47,605 nt of DNA from Bacteroidota bacterium (GTDB taxonomy: Bacteria; Bacteroidota; Bacteroidia; Flavobacteriales_F; PHOS-HE28), in NCBI GenBank assembly GCA_018267055.1, contig JAFDZF010000124.1, positions 1 through 47,605 on the forward strand, in the 5' to 3' direction. Of the stretch, positions 1 to 8,232 are shown one piece after another (position 1 is the stretch's first letter; each line of letters begins with the position of its first letter). The position numbers were made by a program, and so were the translations under genes. The notes under the pieces were generated by a model. The model made no database searches. It was not told the origin of the DNA and was given only the letters and a program-made list of their open reading frames with translations.

Positions 1-2
1 AC

Positions 3-917
3 GCGCTCGCCGTCACCGTGGCGGGCGGCACGTGGTCCGGCCCCGGCGTGAACGGCCATGCCTTCGACCCCGCGTCGCTTGACGGAGAGCAGATGATCGT
101 CCACAGCGTGACCCAAGGCGGCTGCACCGCCACGGCCGAAGGGACGATCACGGTGCTGACATCGCCGGTGGTCGATGCCGGGAACGACGATGCCACGTGC
201 GGACTGACCTATGCCCTGCAGGCCACGACCACGCCGGGCGCCGGTGGATGGAGCGCCCCGGATGGCGGCTCGTTCACCGACCCGGCCGCCGCAAGCACCA
301 CCATCCAGGTGGACCAGCCCGGCACCTACCGCTTCATCCGCACGGTGACGAACGGCCCATGCAGCGATGCGGACACCGTGGTCATCACTTTCCACACGAC
401 CGGCCAGCTGGTGAACGTGGACGCCGGACCGGACCGCGTACAGAACATCCACACCAGCGCGGAGCTCACCGGCATCGCCGATGGCGCCACGACGACGCAC
501 TGGTCGATCGTCCGCGGCACGGGCGTGTTCAATGATGCGGCGGCCCTCGCGACCGCGGTGCACGGCCTGGCCGTGGGCCCGAACATCCTGGTGCTCAGCG
601 CGCAGGCCGGCACCTGCCCGCCGCGCTCCGACACGCTGACGATCACCGTGAACGACCTCTTCATCCCCACCGGCTTCTCGCCGAACGGTGACGGCATGAA
701 CGACACGTTCGAGGTGGTGGGTGTGGACGTGTTCGCGGACAACACCCTCACCGTGTTCAACCGCTGGGGGCAGGTGGTCTACAGCGCCGCCGCCTATGCG
801 AACCAATGGGACGGCCGCGGCGACAACGGCCAGGAGCTGATGGACGACACGTACTACTACGTCCTGAAGCTCGACCGCGCGAGCACCTATAACGGCTACC
901 TGATCATCAAGCGATGA
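3..917 (+). CDS. T9SS type B sorting-domain surface protein, C-terminal part (5' end outside window)
   Basis: The reading frame is open from the first bases of the window, so only the last 304 or so residues of a larger secreted protein are visible. The visible part holds Ig/PKD-like beta-sandwich repeats (for example WSAPDGGSFTDPAAASTTI) and then a gliding-motility-associated C-terminal domain over about the last 85 residues. That domain carries the hallmarks FIPTGFSPNGDGMNDTF, FNRWGQVVY, WDGRGDNG and the terminal YLIIKR. This domain (CHU_C, type B) directs export through the type IX secretion system and cell-surface retention. The stop overlaps the next start (ATGA), so it is translationally coupled to a PorP/SprF protein, the usual partner of type B substrates. 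Family and secretion route are secure; the ligand or adhesive function is unknown. Confidence 0.9.
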   Translation, partial: ALAVTVAGGTWSGPGVNGHAFDPASLDGEQMIVHSVTQGGCTATAEGTITVLTSPVVDAGNDDATCGLTYALQATTTPGAGGWSAPDGGSFTDPAAASTTIQVDQPGTYRFIRTVTNGPCSDADTVVITFHTTGQLVNVDAGPDRVQNIHTSAELTGIADGATTTHWSIVRGTGVFNDAAALATAVHGLAVGPNILVLSAQAGTCPPRSDTLTITVNDLFIPTGFSPNGDGMNDTFEVVGVDVFADNTLTVFNRWGQVVYSAAAYANQWDGRGDNGQELMDDTYYYVLKLDRASTYNGYLIIKR

Positions 918-1837
918 ACCGCGCGCAGCTCCTCCTTTCGGTCCCCGCGCTGGCGCTCTCGCTCGCGGTGCAGGCGCAGCATACGCCCGTCACAAGCCAG
1001 TACCTCTTCAACGGCCTGCTGATCAACCCCGCCTATGCGGGCAGCCGCGACGCGCTCACGGCGAACCTGACGTACCGCCGCCAATGGGTCGGCTTCGAGG
1101 GCGCGCCGGTGACGCAGGTGCTCAGCGTGCATTCCCCCCTCACCTCGAAGAACATCGCGCTGGGCCTGCTGGTGTACAACGACCGCGTGGGCGTGAGCCG
1201 CGAGACGGGCGTGTTCTCGAACTACGCCTACCGCGTGCCGTTCCGCCGGGGCAAGCTCTCCTTCGGGCTGGGCGCCGGCATCAAGCTGCTGCAGGCGAAC
1301 TGGTCCACCGTGCAGACCACGACGCCAGGCGATGCGGAGTTCGCCGTGGACAGCCGGGGCGTGGTGCAGCCGAACTTCAGCGCCGGTGCCTATTACTACA
1401 CGAAGCGCTTCTTCGTAGGCGCCTCGCTGCCGTTCATCCTCAGCCATACCTATGATGCTTCCAGCGAACGCTGGAAAGTGGAGAACGAGACCCGCCACTA
1501 CCAGCCGATGCTCACCGCCGGCACGCTGGTGAAGCTCGGCGCGGACATGCAGCTGAAGCCCTCCGCCCTGCTGCGCTTCGCGCCCGATGCCGCGATGCAG
1601 GCCGACCTGAACGCGAACCTGATCTACCGCGACCGGCTCTGGCTCGGCGTGAGCTACCGCACCGACGACGCGGTGGTGCTCTCGCTCGAGGTGCTGCCCA
1701 CCCAGCAGTTCCGCCTGGGCTATGCCTACGACCTCGGCCTGAGCACGCTGTCCACCTATCACCACGGCTCCCACGAGCTCATGCTCCAATATGAGTTCGG
1801 CTACCGGATCCGGGCCCGAGACCCCCGCTACTTCTGA
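914..1837 (+). CDS. PorP/SprF family type IX secretion membrane protein
   Basis: A 307-residue outer-membrane beta-barrel protein with an N-terminal signal peptide (MNRAQLLLSVPALALSLAVQAQ). The family opening is clear: SQYLFNGLLINPAYAGSRD, then RRQWVGFEGAP and GLLVYNDRVGVSRETG. Alternating aromatic/hydrophobic strands continue to a C-terminus ending in a charged/aromatic pattern (RDPRYF). PorP/SprF proteins are required for export or surface attachment of cognate type B T9SS substrates; SprF of Flavobacterium does this for SprB. Its start overlaps the stop of the upstream type B substrate and its stop overlaps the next start, so the three genes form one tightly coupled unit. Length is typical of the family. 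Which substrate it serves is inferred from position only. Confidence 0.93.
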   Translation: MNRAQLLLSVPALALSLAVQAQHTPVTSQYLFNGLLINPAYAGSRDALTANLTYRRQWVGFEGAPVTQVLSVHSPLTSKNIALGLLVYNDRVGVSRETGVFSNYAYRVPFRRGKLSFGLGAGIKLLQANWSTVQTTTPGDAEFAVDSRGVVQPNFSAGAYYYTKRFFVGASLPFILSHTYDASSERWKVENETRHYQPMLTAGTLVKLGADMQLKPSALLRFAPDAAMQADLNANLIYRDRLWLGVSYRTDDAVVLSLEVLPTQQFRLGYAYDLGLSTLSTYHHGSHELMLQYEFGYRIRARDPRYF

Positions 1838-4023
1838 TGCGCCTCCTGCTTCCCCTCCTGCTCGTCCTGCACGCGACGGTCTGCGCCGCCCAGGACATCT
1901 ACACGGCCGAGCGGCTCGACCTCCGGCCCGAAGCCGATGACTTCGCCCCCGTGCTCATCGACAGCGGTTTCGTGATGACCTCGCTGCGCACCCGCGACCA
2001 GGCCATCGAGTATACCGACGAGACCACCGGCGCACCGCTCGCCGACCTGTACACCGTGCGCCTGCGCAATGGCAAGCCCGGTCGCCCTCGCCTGCTGGAC
2101 GGCACGCTGTGCACGCCCCTGAACGACGGCCCCGCGGCCTTCGCCGACTCCGGAAGCACCATCTGCATCACGCGCAACCAGCCGCGCGCGAAGGGCCTGC
2201 GCGGCTCCCGCGGCGATGACCACCTCGGGCTCTTCTTCGCGCACAAGCACGGCCACGCCTGGTCGGAAGTGGTCCCCTTCGCGTTCAATGGCCCCACGTT
2301 CTCCTGCATGCACGCAAGCTTCAGTGCGGACGGACAGCGGCTCTACTTCGCCTCGGACATGCCGGGCGGCCAGGGAGGCACCGACCTGTACGTGTGCCTG
2401 CGGACCGGCGAGGGCTGGAGCACGCCGCAGAACCTGGGCCCCATCGTGAACGGCCCGTCCAACGAGCTCTTCCCCTTCGCGGGCCTCGATGGCCGGATCC
2501 ACTTCTCATCGGACCGCGCCGGCGGCCTGGGCCGGCTGGACATCTATGTCTCGGGGCCCGAGGACGGCGCCTGGTCCGTACCCGAGGCGCTGCCCGCACC
2601 GGTGAACTCGGCCGGCAACGACCTCGGCTTCACGGCCTATCCCGACGGCCTTTCGGGGCTCTTCAGCTCCGACCGGGAAGGCGGCGACCGCATCTTCCGC
2701 TTCACCCGGCGGCCGCAGCTCTTCCGGGACTGCGTGGCGCAACAGCGGAACAACTACTGCTACGTGTTCGAGGACGAAGGCACGTTCAACACCGATACAC
2801 TGCCGCTGCGCTACGAATGGGACCTCGGCGACGGCACCCGCGTGGCCGGCCTCAGCGCGCCGCACTGCTATGCCGCACCCGGCGCCTACACCGTGAAGCT
2901 GAACATCGTCGACACGCTGACGAAGAGCATCTTCTTCAACGAGGCCAGCTATGACCTGGTGGTGTCCGACGTGGAGCAGGCCTTCATCGATGTGCCGGAC
3001 AGCCTGGCCACCGGGACCGACGTGGCCTTCGGCACGGCCCACACCTTCCTGCCCGGCTTCACGGCCGTGGAGCAGCACTGGGACCTGGGCGACGGCACGC
3101 TGCTGGCCGGGCCGGCCCCGCGCCACACCTACGCTGCGGCAGGCACCTACACGGTGCGCCTGGACCTGCTGGGACGGCCCGACGCACGCGGCCGCTTCAC
3201 CAACCACTGCGTGACACGCACGGTACGCGTGATCGATGGGTTCACCGGGGCGACGGCCTTCGCGGGCGAACGCATCAGCAGCGACAAGCCCGGTTTCGAC
3301 TACCACGAACTGCCGGCCGATGAGCTGAGGATGACCATCCTGGAAGGCGAGGATGCGCTCCTCTCCGTGCAGCTCTTCACCTCGCCGGAGCGCATCAGCC
3401 TGAACGATGCGCGCTTCATCCCCATCCGCAAGCACTACCCGGTGATCGAGCGCTTCGACCCTGCGACGCGCGTGTACACCTACTCCGTCGGCGCGGCCCG
3501 AACGCTCGCCGGGATCTATGCGGTGTACGAGAAAGCGAAAGAGCTGCACTACCTCGGCGCTGAGGTGATGGTGGTCCACCAGGAGAAGCTGGTGGACATG
3601 GCCCAGCTGTCCGGCCTTCCGCTGGAAGCCCTGAACGGCTCCGTGCTCCGCATCTCCACCGTGCTCTTCAAGACCGGCCAGCGCACCTTCGACGCCGCGT
3701 TCGGCCCCACGCTGGACCAGGTGATGGCCATCATGCGCCAGCACCCGCAGGTGGAGCTGGTGATCGAGGCGCATACCGATGACGTGGGCACCGAGGAGAG
3801 CAACCTGGCGCTTTCGCAAGGGCGCGCCCAGAGCATCCTGGACTATTTCGTGGCCCACGGCGTGCCCGCCGATCGCTTGAAGCCCATCGGCTTCGGCGAG
3901 AACCGCCCCCTGGCCGACAACACCACCGCGAACGGCCGCAGCCGCAACCGGCGTGTGGAGTTCCGCCTGACCGTACAAAACGACACCTCTCCCGATCCCG
4001 ATCTCGATACCGCTCATCCATGA
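1837..4023 (+). CDS. PD40 beta-propeller / PKD / OmpA-family protein
   Basis: A 728-residue secreted protein. Residues 1-19 are a signal peptide. Residues of roughly 25-290 contain PD40/WD40-like propeller repeats (SADGQRLYFASDMPGGQGG, DGRIHFSSDRAGGLG). Two PKD domains follow near residues 320-380 and 405-465 (YEWDLGDGT, HWDLGDGT). The C-terminal 110 residues or so are an OmpA-like peptidoglycan-binding domain with HTDDVGTEESNLALSQGRA and SRNRRVEF, keeping the Asp and Arg positions used to grip diaminopimelate. Such proteins tether outer-membrane surface complexes to the cell wall. Placed directly after a PorP/SprF gene with an overlapping start, it probably anchors that complex. The domain calls are strong; the tether role is inferred from the architecture. 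Confidence 0.9.
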   Translation: MRLLLPLLLVLHATVCAAQDIYTAERLDLRPEADDFAPVLIDSGFVMTSLRTRDQAIEYTDETTGAPLADLYTVRLRNGKPGRPRLLDGTLCTPLNDGPAAFADSGSTICITRNQPRAKGLRGSRGDDHLGLFFAHKHGHAWSEVVPFAFNGPTFSCMHASFSADGQRLYFASDMPGGQGGTDLYVCLRTGEGWSTPQNLGPIVNGPSNELFPFAGLDGRIHFSSDRAGGLGRLDIYVSGPEDGAWSVPEALPAPVNSAGNDLGFTAYPDGLSGLFSSDREGGDRIFRFTRRPQLFRDCVAQQRNNYCYVFEDEGTFNTDTLPLRYEWDLGDGTRVAGLSAPHCYAAPGAYTVKLNIVDTLTKSIFFNEASYDLVVSDVEQAFIDVPDSLATGTDVAFGTAHTFLPGFTAVEQHWDLGDGTLLAGPAPRHTYAAAGTYTVRLDLLGRPDARGRFTNHCVTRTVRVIDGFTGATAFAGERISSDKPGFDYHELPADELRMTILEGEDALLSVQLFTSPERISLNDARFIPIRKHYPVIERFDPATRVYTYSVGAARTLAGIYAVYEKAKELHYLGAEVMVVHQEKLVDMAQLSGLPLEALNGSVLRISTVLFKTGQRTFDAAFGPTLDQVMAIMRQHPQVELVIEAHTDDVGTEESNLALSQGRAQSILDYFVAHGVPADRLKPIGFGENRPLADNTTANGRSRNRRVEFRLTVQNDTSPDPDLDTAHP

Positions 4024-4027
4024 TGCT

Positions 4028-5005
4028 ATGGAACCGCTCCGCTCCACGCTCGTTCCGATCACCCTCCTCTCCCTCCTCCCACTCCCCGCAGCGGCACAGC
4101 CCGTGCCCGCCGCCGAGGAGAACATCCCCTACCTCGTCACCTTCGGCGGCAACAGCGCCAGGTCGTGGGGGGACGATGACTTCTGCCAGACCTTCTTCTT
4201 CGTCGTACCGAAGACCACGCAGGTAGCCCTCTACATCCGCGTGTTCGACCCGGAAGCCTCGGGGACGAACGACGAGGCCAAAGGGCCCTTCGATACCGTC
4301 ACCAGCTTCAGCGTCTATGGCGGCAAGGGCTGCATCTCGGAGCCCGACGCGCGCGGCACCGAACCCACGGGCAAATACCGCAGCGGCAACCTGCTCGCCA
4401 CGCGCGATTTCGCCAGCGACGCGAAGTACGACCAGCAGTGGTACACCTTCGGCCCCTTCGACCCGCACGCCGGGGAGCTGATGCCCGAATACGGCGGCTA
4501 CGTGCTCAAGGTGATCGCGCAGGGCAAGAGCGGTGACGACGGCAACCTGTACCGCTACTTCCTCAGCTCGAAGCCGGACAGGAACGAGGCCATCGAGGGC
4601 GGCAACGCGTTCACCTTCGAGTACAGCTTCCGGATGCACGATGACCCCAAGGAGGTATCGCACATCTACCCCTACGTGGACGGCCGCGTGGTGAGCGTGA
4701 AGCAGAGCAACTTCGACTGGGACGGCGACGGCCTCATCCGCGTGGTGTCCGTGGCGAAGCGCGGCGACCTGGTGACGGCCAGCGGCGACGACACCTGGGT
4801 GCACAGCGAGCACCCGATCGTGAAGGAGGAGCTGAACACCTCGCTGGACATCCGCTTCATCAAGCGCCAGGACGTGGCGGTGAAGAGCAACAACGTGGTG
4901 TTCCACGTGCGCAACCAGTACGGGGAGCTGCTGCCCTTCTTCACCGTGCCCATCGGTGGCATCCCGCAGTACAAGCCGTCCATCATCGCCCGCAAGCAGC
5001 CATGA
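4028..5005 (+). CDS. conserved secreted protein of unknown function
   Basis: A 325-residue protein that I do not recognise as a named family. It has a plausible signal peptide (hydrophobic segment to about residue 23, ending AAAQP) and then a soluble beta-rich sequence with no further membrane segment, no lipobox and no T9SS sorting domain. It is rich in Asp, Gly and aromatic residues (for example QWYTFGPFDPHAGELMPEYG). There are only two or three cysteines. It starts 4 nt after the OmpA/PKD protein and its stop overlaps the start of the sensor phosphatase, so it is embedded in that operon. It is therefore likely to work in the periplasm or at the outer membrane with one of these partners, perhaps linking the surface complex to the sensor; that role is inference. 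Confidence 0.75.
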   Translation: MEPLRSTLVPITLLSLLPLPAAAQPVPAAEENIPYLVTFGGNSARSWGDDDFCQTFFFVVPKTTQVALYIRVFDPEASGTNDEAKGPFDTVTSFSVYGGKGCISEPDARGTEPTGKYRSGNLLATRDFASDAKYDQQWYTFGPFDPHAGELMPEYGGYVLKVIAQGKSGDDGNLYRYFLSSKPDRNEAIEGGNAFTFEYSFRMHDDPKEVSHIYPYVDGRVVSVKQSNFDWDGDGLIRVVSVAKRGDLVTASGDDTWVHSEHPIVKEELNTSLDIRFIKRQDVAVKSNNVVFHVRNQYGELLPFFTVPIGGIPQYKPSIIARKQP

Positions 5006-8000
5006 GGACGCCGCACCCGGAACGGTCGCTGATGCTCGCGACCGCAGGCTTCCTATGCCTGGCCGCATCGGCGCAGACCTACAAACTGCGCACGATCGGC
5101 GAGGAGGAAGGCCTGACGAACCCCTTCGTGCATGCGCTCGCGCAGGACCCCTCGGGCCACCTCTGGATCGGCACGAGCGAGGGCGCCGGGCGCTACGACG
5201 GGCGCCGCGTGACGCTCTTCACCACCGCGGACAGCCTGTCGGAGAACTTCGTGTCGGCGATCCACCCCGCCGCGGACGGCACCCTCTGGCTCGGTCACAA
5301 CGAAGGCGGCATCACGCATGGACAGGACGGTGCGTTCCATCCGGTGCGGCTCGACAGCCTCACCACCAGCACGATCCATGCGATCGTGGAGGACGGTGCG
5401 GGCGGCATCTGGGCCGTGGCGCAGAACAACGGCCTCCTGCACGTGGATGCCAACGGTCGTGCCCGCCTCACCCCCGGGCCGCCCGATGTGCTCTGGTACG
5501 CCGTGCTGCGCCTGCCGGACGGCGACCTGATCGCGGGGGCGAGCGATGGGCTGCACCTCTTCCACCCTACGCCCGACCATGGGCTGCGGCCGCTCCCGCT
5601 CCCCGGCACCGGCACTGCGCCCGTGCGGGTGCTGGCGATGAGCGTCGATGGTGCATGCCTCTATGCCGGCACGGAAGGTGAAGGCATCCTGGCCCTTTCG
5701 CTCAACGGCAGCCGCGCCACGCACGTCCGCACGCTCGGGACCGACCAGGGCCTCGGCGCCCTGCAGGTGAAGGACCTCGTCATCGGGGAGAGCGGGCAGC
5801 TGGTGGTGGCCACCTTCGGCAATGGCGCGTACGAGATCGGGCTGCACGGCGACAACATCACGTCCCTCCTGCATTACGACCAGGGCAACGGCCTGGGCAC
5901 GGACAACGTGAGCGCCGTGTTCATCGATAGCGAGAACAGCATCTGGTTCGCCCGCTTCGGGCTGGGCGTCGCGCGGCTCCTGGACCGGGCCATCGTCTAC
6001 TACGCGGCGGACGAGGGCACCGCGCAGGACGTGCGGGCCATCCTCTTCGACGGCGACGACGTCCTGCTCGGTGCGCACGGCGCCATCCTGCGCATCCGGC
6101 CCGATGGCCTGCGTGGCACCGACTCCCTGGGCGCGGCGGCCGGACTGCCGCCGGACGACGTGACCGCGCTGCTGCGCGGGCGCGACGGCCGGTTGTGGGC
6201 AGGCACCCATGCGCACGGCCTCTTCCATCAGGACGGGAAAGGGCGGTTCGTGCGGGTGCCCATGGCCACGGACCTGCTGAGCAACAACGTGCGGGCCCTG
6301 GCCTCCTCGGGAACGGAGACCTGGGTGGCCACCGCGAACGGGGTGTATGTGATCGACAGCGTGCGCACCCGCCACCTGACCACGGAGAACGGCCTGATGC
6401 ACAACCAGGTGAACGCGCTCCTGACCGACCGGGCCGGCCGCGTGTGGATGGCCTGCAACAATGGCGGCGTGAGCGCCTATGCGCACCGGGAGGTCCGCAG
6501 CTTCACGCTCACGCAGCAGGGCAATGCCTACCACGTCACCGGCATCGCACAGGACACCAGCGGCACCCTCTGGTTCAGCACCTACGGCAACGGCGTGTGG
6601 TACACCCGGGGCGACAGCGTGAAAGCGGTGACCGCCGCGCAAGGCCTGCGCTCGGACCACTGCTATGCCATCGCGGAGGACGGGCACGGCCATGTGTGGG
6701 TGGCGCACCGCGACGGCGCCAGCCGCATCGGTGTCGGCACGATGCAGGTGAAGGTGTACGACCGCCACTTCGGCATCGTGCCGGACCGGCGGATGAACAC
6801 CGTGGCGGCCGATGCGCACGGCAACATCTGGTTCGGTACCGACGCCGGCGTGATCCGCTACGACGCGTCCAAGGACCTGCCCAGCAAGTACCCGCCCCCC
6901 GTGGCCATCACCGGCATCAAGGTCTTCGAGCGCGCATTGCCGGCCACCGGCACCATCGACCTGCCGCCGGACATCTACCGCCTGCAGTTCGATTTCCTCG
7001 GCATCAGCCTGAAGGACCCGGGCGCGATCACCTACCAATACAAGTTGGAGGGGCATGATCCCGACTGGACCACCGCCACGGGCACCTCGGCGCTGTACGT
7101 GCGCGTGCCCGACGGCGAATACGTCTTCCGGGTGCGGGCCTGCGATGCCGAGGGCCGCTGCTCGGAACAGGCCGCCACCGTGCATGTCCTGATCCGCACG
7201 CCCGTCTGGAAGCGGTCGTGGTTCATCGTGCTCTGCGTGGTGGCGGGCCTGCTGGCCGTCTACGCCGCCCTCCGCATCCGCGAGCGCAACCAGCGCCGCG
7301 CGCAGGAGCTGCTGCAGCAGGCCCTGGACGAGCGCACGCATGAGCTGAAGACCAAGAAGGAGGAGATCGAGCGGAAGAACGAGGACATCACCGCCAGCAT
7401 CACCTACGCGCAGCGGATCCAACAGTCCATCCTGCCCGCGCCCCCCCTGCTGGCCGAGCTGTTCCCACGCTCCTTCATCCTCCACCAGCCACGCGACATC
7501 GTCAGCGGCGACTTCCACTGGTTCCGCCGTTCCGGCGACAAGTTCCTGGTGGCCTGCGCCGACTGCACCGGGCACGGTGTGCCGGGCGCCTTCATGAGCA
7601 TGATCGGCAGCATGCTGCTGCGCGAGCTGAGCGCCGGCCCGGGGATCGACGCACCGGACCTCCTGCTCCAACGCCTCGATGCGGAGCTGCGCACCGTGCT
7701 GCACTACCACGGTGACGAGATGAGCAGCAGGGACGGCATGGACATCAGCCTGTGCGAGCTCGACCTGGCCACCGGCCACCTGCGCATGGCGGCCGCGATG
7801 CACGACATCCTCCTGGTGCGCAACGGGGAGCTGGTGCGCCGGCGCGGCACCCGCCACTCCATCGGCGGCGTGCTGCGGAACGGCGGGCTCCAGCATTTCG
7901 ACCTGCGGGAGGAAGGCCTGCGCCCCGGCGACCGCATCTACCTCTTCAGCGACGGCGTGCCCGACCAGTTCGGCGGGCCCAACGGCAAGAAGTTGAAGGT

Positions 8001-8142
8001 GACCGGCCTGATGCAGCTGATCACCGAGCTGGGCCACCTGCCCATGGACGAGCAGGCCGCGGCGATCCGCGACCGGTTCCAGGCCTGGATGGGCGACCAG
8101 CCCCAGCTGGACGACGTGCTGCTGGTGGGGATCGAGGTGTGA
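5002..8142 (+). CDS. two-component-type propeller sensor with SpoIIE-family protein phosphatase output
   Basis: A 1046-residue transmembrane sensor. A signal peptide ends near residue 25 (ASAQT). Many Reg_prop repeats follow (HLWIGTSEG, TLWLGHNEGG, RVWMACNNGG, NIWFGTDAG), giving two predicted periplasmic propellers to about residue 615. A Y_Y_Y domain lies near 640-730, one membrane helix at 735-757, and a charged coiled coil at 758-800. The cytoplasmic output is a PP2C-like SpoIIE phosphatase with metal-binding aspartates D837 (GDFHW), D854 (ADCTGHGVPGAFMS) and D984 (FSDGVPDQFGG). Most proteins with this sensor architecture end in a histidine kinase; here the output removes phosphate, probably from a STAS anti-anti-sigma partner, which is not seen in this window. 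It is last in the operon that begins before the window. Domain order is secure; the ligand is unknown. Confidence 0.92.
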   Translation: MRTPHPERSLMLATAGFLCLAASAQTYKLRTIGEEEGLTNPFVHALAQDPSGHLWIGTSEGAGRYDGRRVTLFTTADSLSENFVSAIHPAADGTLWLGHNEGGITHGQDGAFHPVRLDSLTTSTIHAIVEDGAGGIWAVAQNNGLLHVDANGRARLTPGPPDVLWYAVLRLPDGDLIAGASDGLHLFHPTPDHGLRPLPLPGTGTAPVRVLAMSVDGACLYAGTEGEGILALSLNGSRATHVRTLGTDQGLGALQVKDLVIGESGQLVVATFGNGAYEIGLHGDNITSLLHYDQGNGLGTDNVSAVFIDSENSIWFARFGLGVARLLDRAIVYYAADEGTAQDVRAILFDGDDVLLGAHGAILRIRPDGLRGTDSLGAAAGLPPDDVTALLRGRDGRLWAGTHAHGLFHQDGKGRFVRVPMATDLLSNNVRALASSGTETWVATANGVYVIDSVRTRHLTTENGLMHNQVNALLTDRAGRVWMACNNGGVSAYAHREVRSFTLTQQGNAYHVTGIAQDTSGTLWFSTYGNGVWYTRGDSVKAVTAAQGLRSDHCYAIAEDGHGHVWVAHRDGASRIGVGTMQVKVYDRHFGIVPDRRMNTVAADAHGNIWFGTDAGVIRYDASKDLPSKYPPPVAITGIKVFERALPATGTIDLPPDIYRLQFDFLGISLKDPGAITYQYKLEGHDPDWTTATGTSALYVRVPDGEYVFRVRACDAEGRCSEQAATVHVLIRTPVWKRSWFIVLCVVAGLLAVYAALRIRERNQRRAQELLQQALDERTHELKTKKEEIERKNEDITASITYAQRIQQSILPAPPLLAELFPRSFILHQPRDIVSGDFHWFRRSGDKFLVACADCTGHGVPGAFMSMIGSMLLRELSAGPGIDAPDLLLQRLDAELRTVLHYHGDEMSSRDGMDISLCELDLATGHLRMAAAMHDILLVRNGELVRRRGTRHSIGGVLRNGGLQHFDLREEGLRPGDRIYLFSDGVPDQFGGPNGKKLKVTGLMQLITELGHLPMDEQAAAIRDRFQAWMGDQPQLDDVLLVGIEV

Positions 8143-8162
8143 GGGGGTGTCCCGGTCCTCCG

Positions 8163-8178
8163 CGATCGGCCGCCGATC
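8163..8178. terminator. weak hairpin after the sensor phosphatase gene
   Basis: GATCGG at 8164-8169 pairs with CCGATC at 8173-8178 around a 3-nt loop, 20 nt after the upstream stop codon. There is no T-rich tail, so termination is doubtful. Confidence 0.25.
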
Positions 8179-8212
8179 ATTGGTCCGCCACCGGCCAACG
8201 GCAACGCTTGGT

Positions 8213-8219
8213 TAATTTG
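8213..8219 (+). promoter_or_regulatory. candidate -7 promoter box (TAATTTG)
   Basis: TAATTTGG lies 13 nt before the ATG of the large SBBP/PKD protein, in a GC-rich gap. It resembles the Bacteroidota -7 element TAnnTTTG with one spacer base fewer. It suggests that the second surface module has its own transcription start. Confidence 0.45.
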
Positions 8220-8232
8220 GAGCGTCCACTGG

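Noticed and set aside
5053-8037. Long open frames on the strand opposite real genes, such as 5053-8037, 33138-36311, 40194-42701 and 44778-47585.
   Set aside because: They lie exactly antisense to well-supported genes, have His/Gln/Arg/Val-rich composition with no domain, and arise because stop codons are rare on the opposite strand of GC-rich codons.
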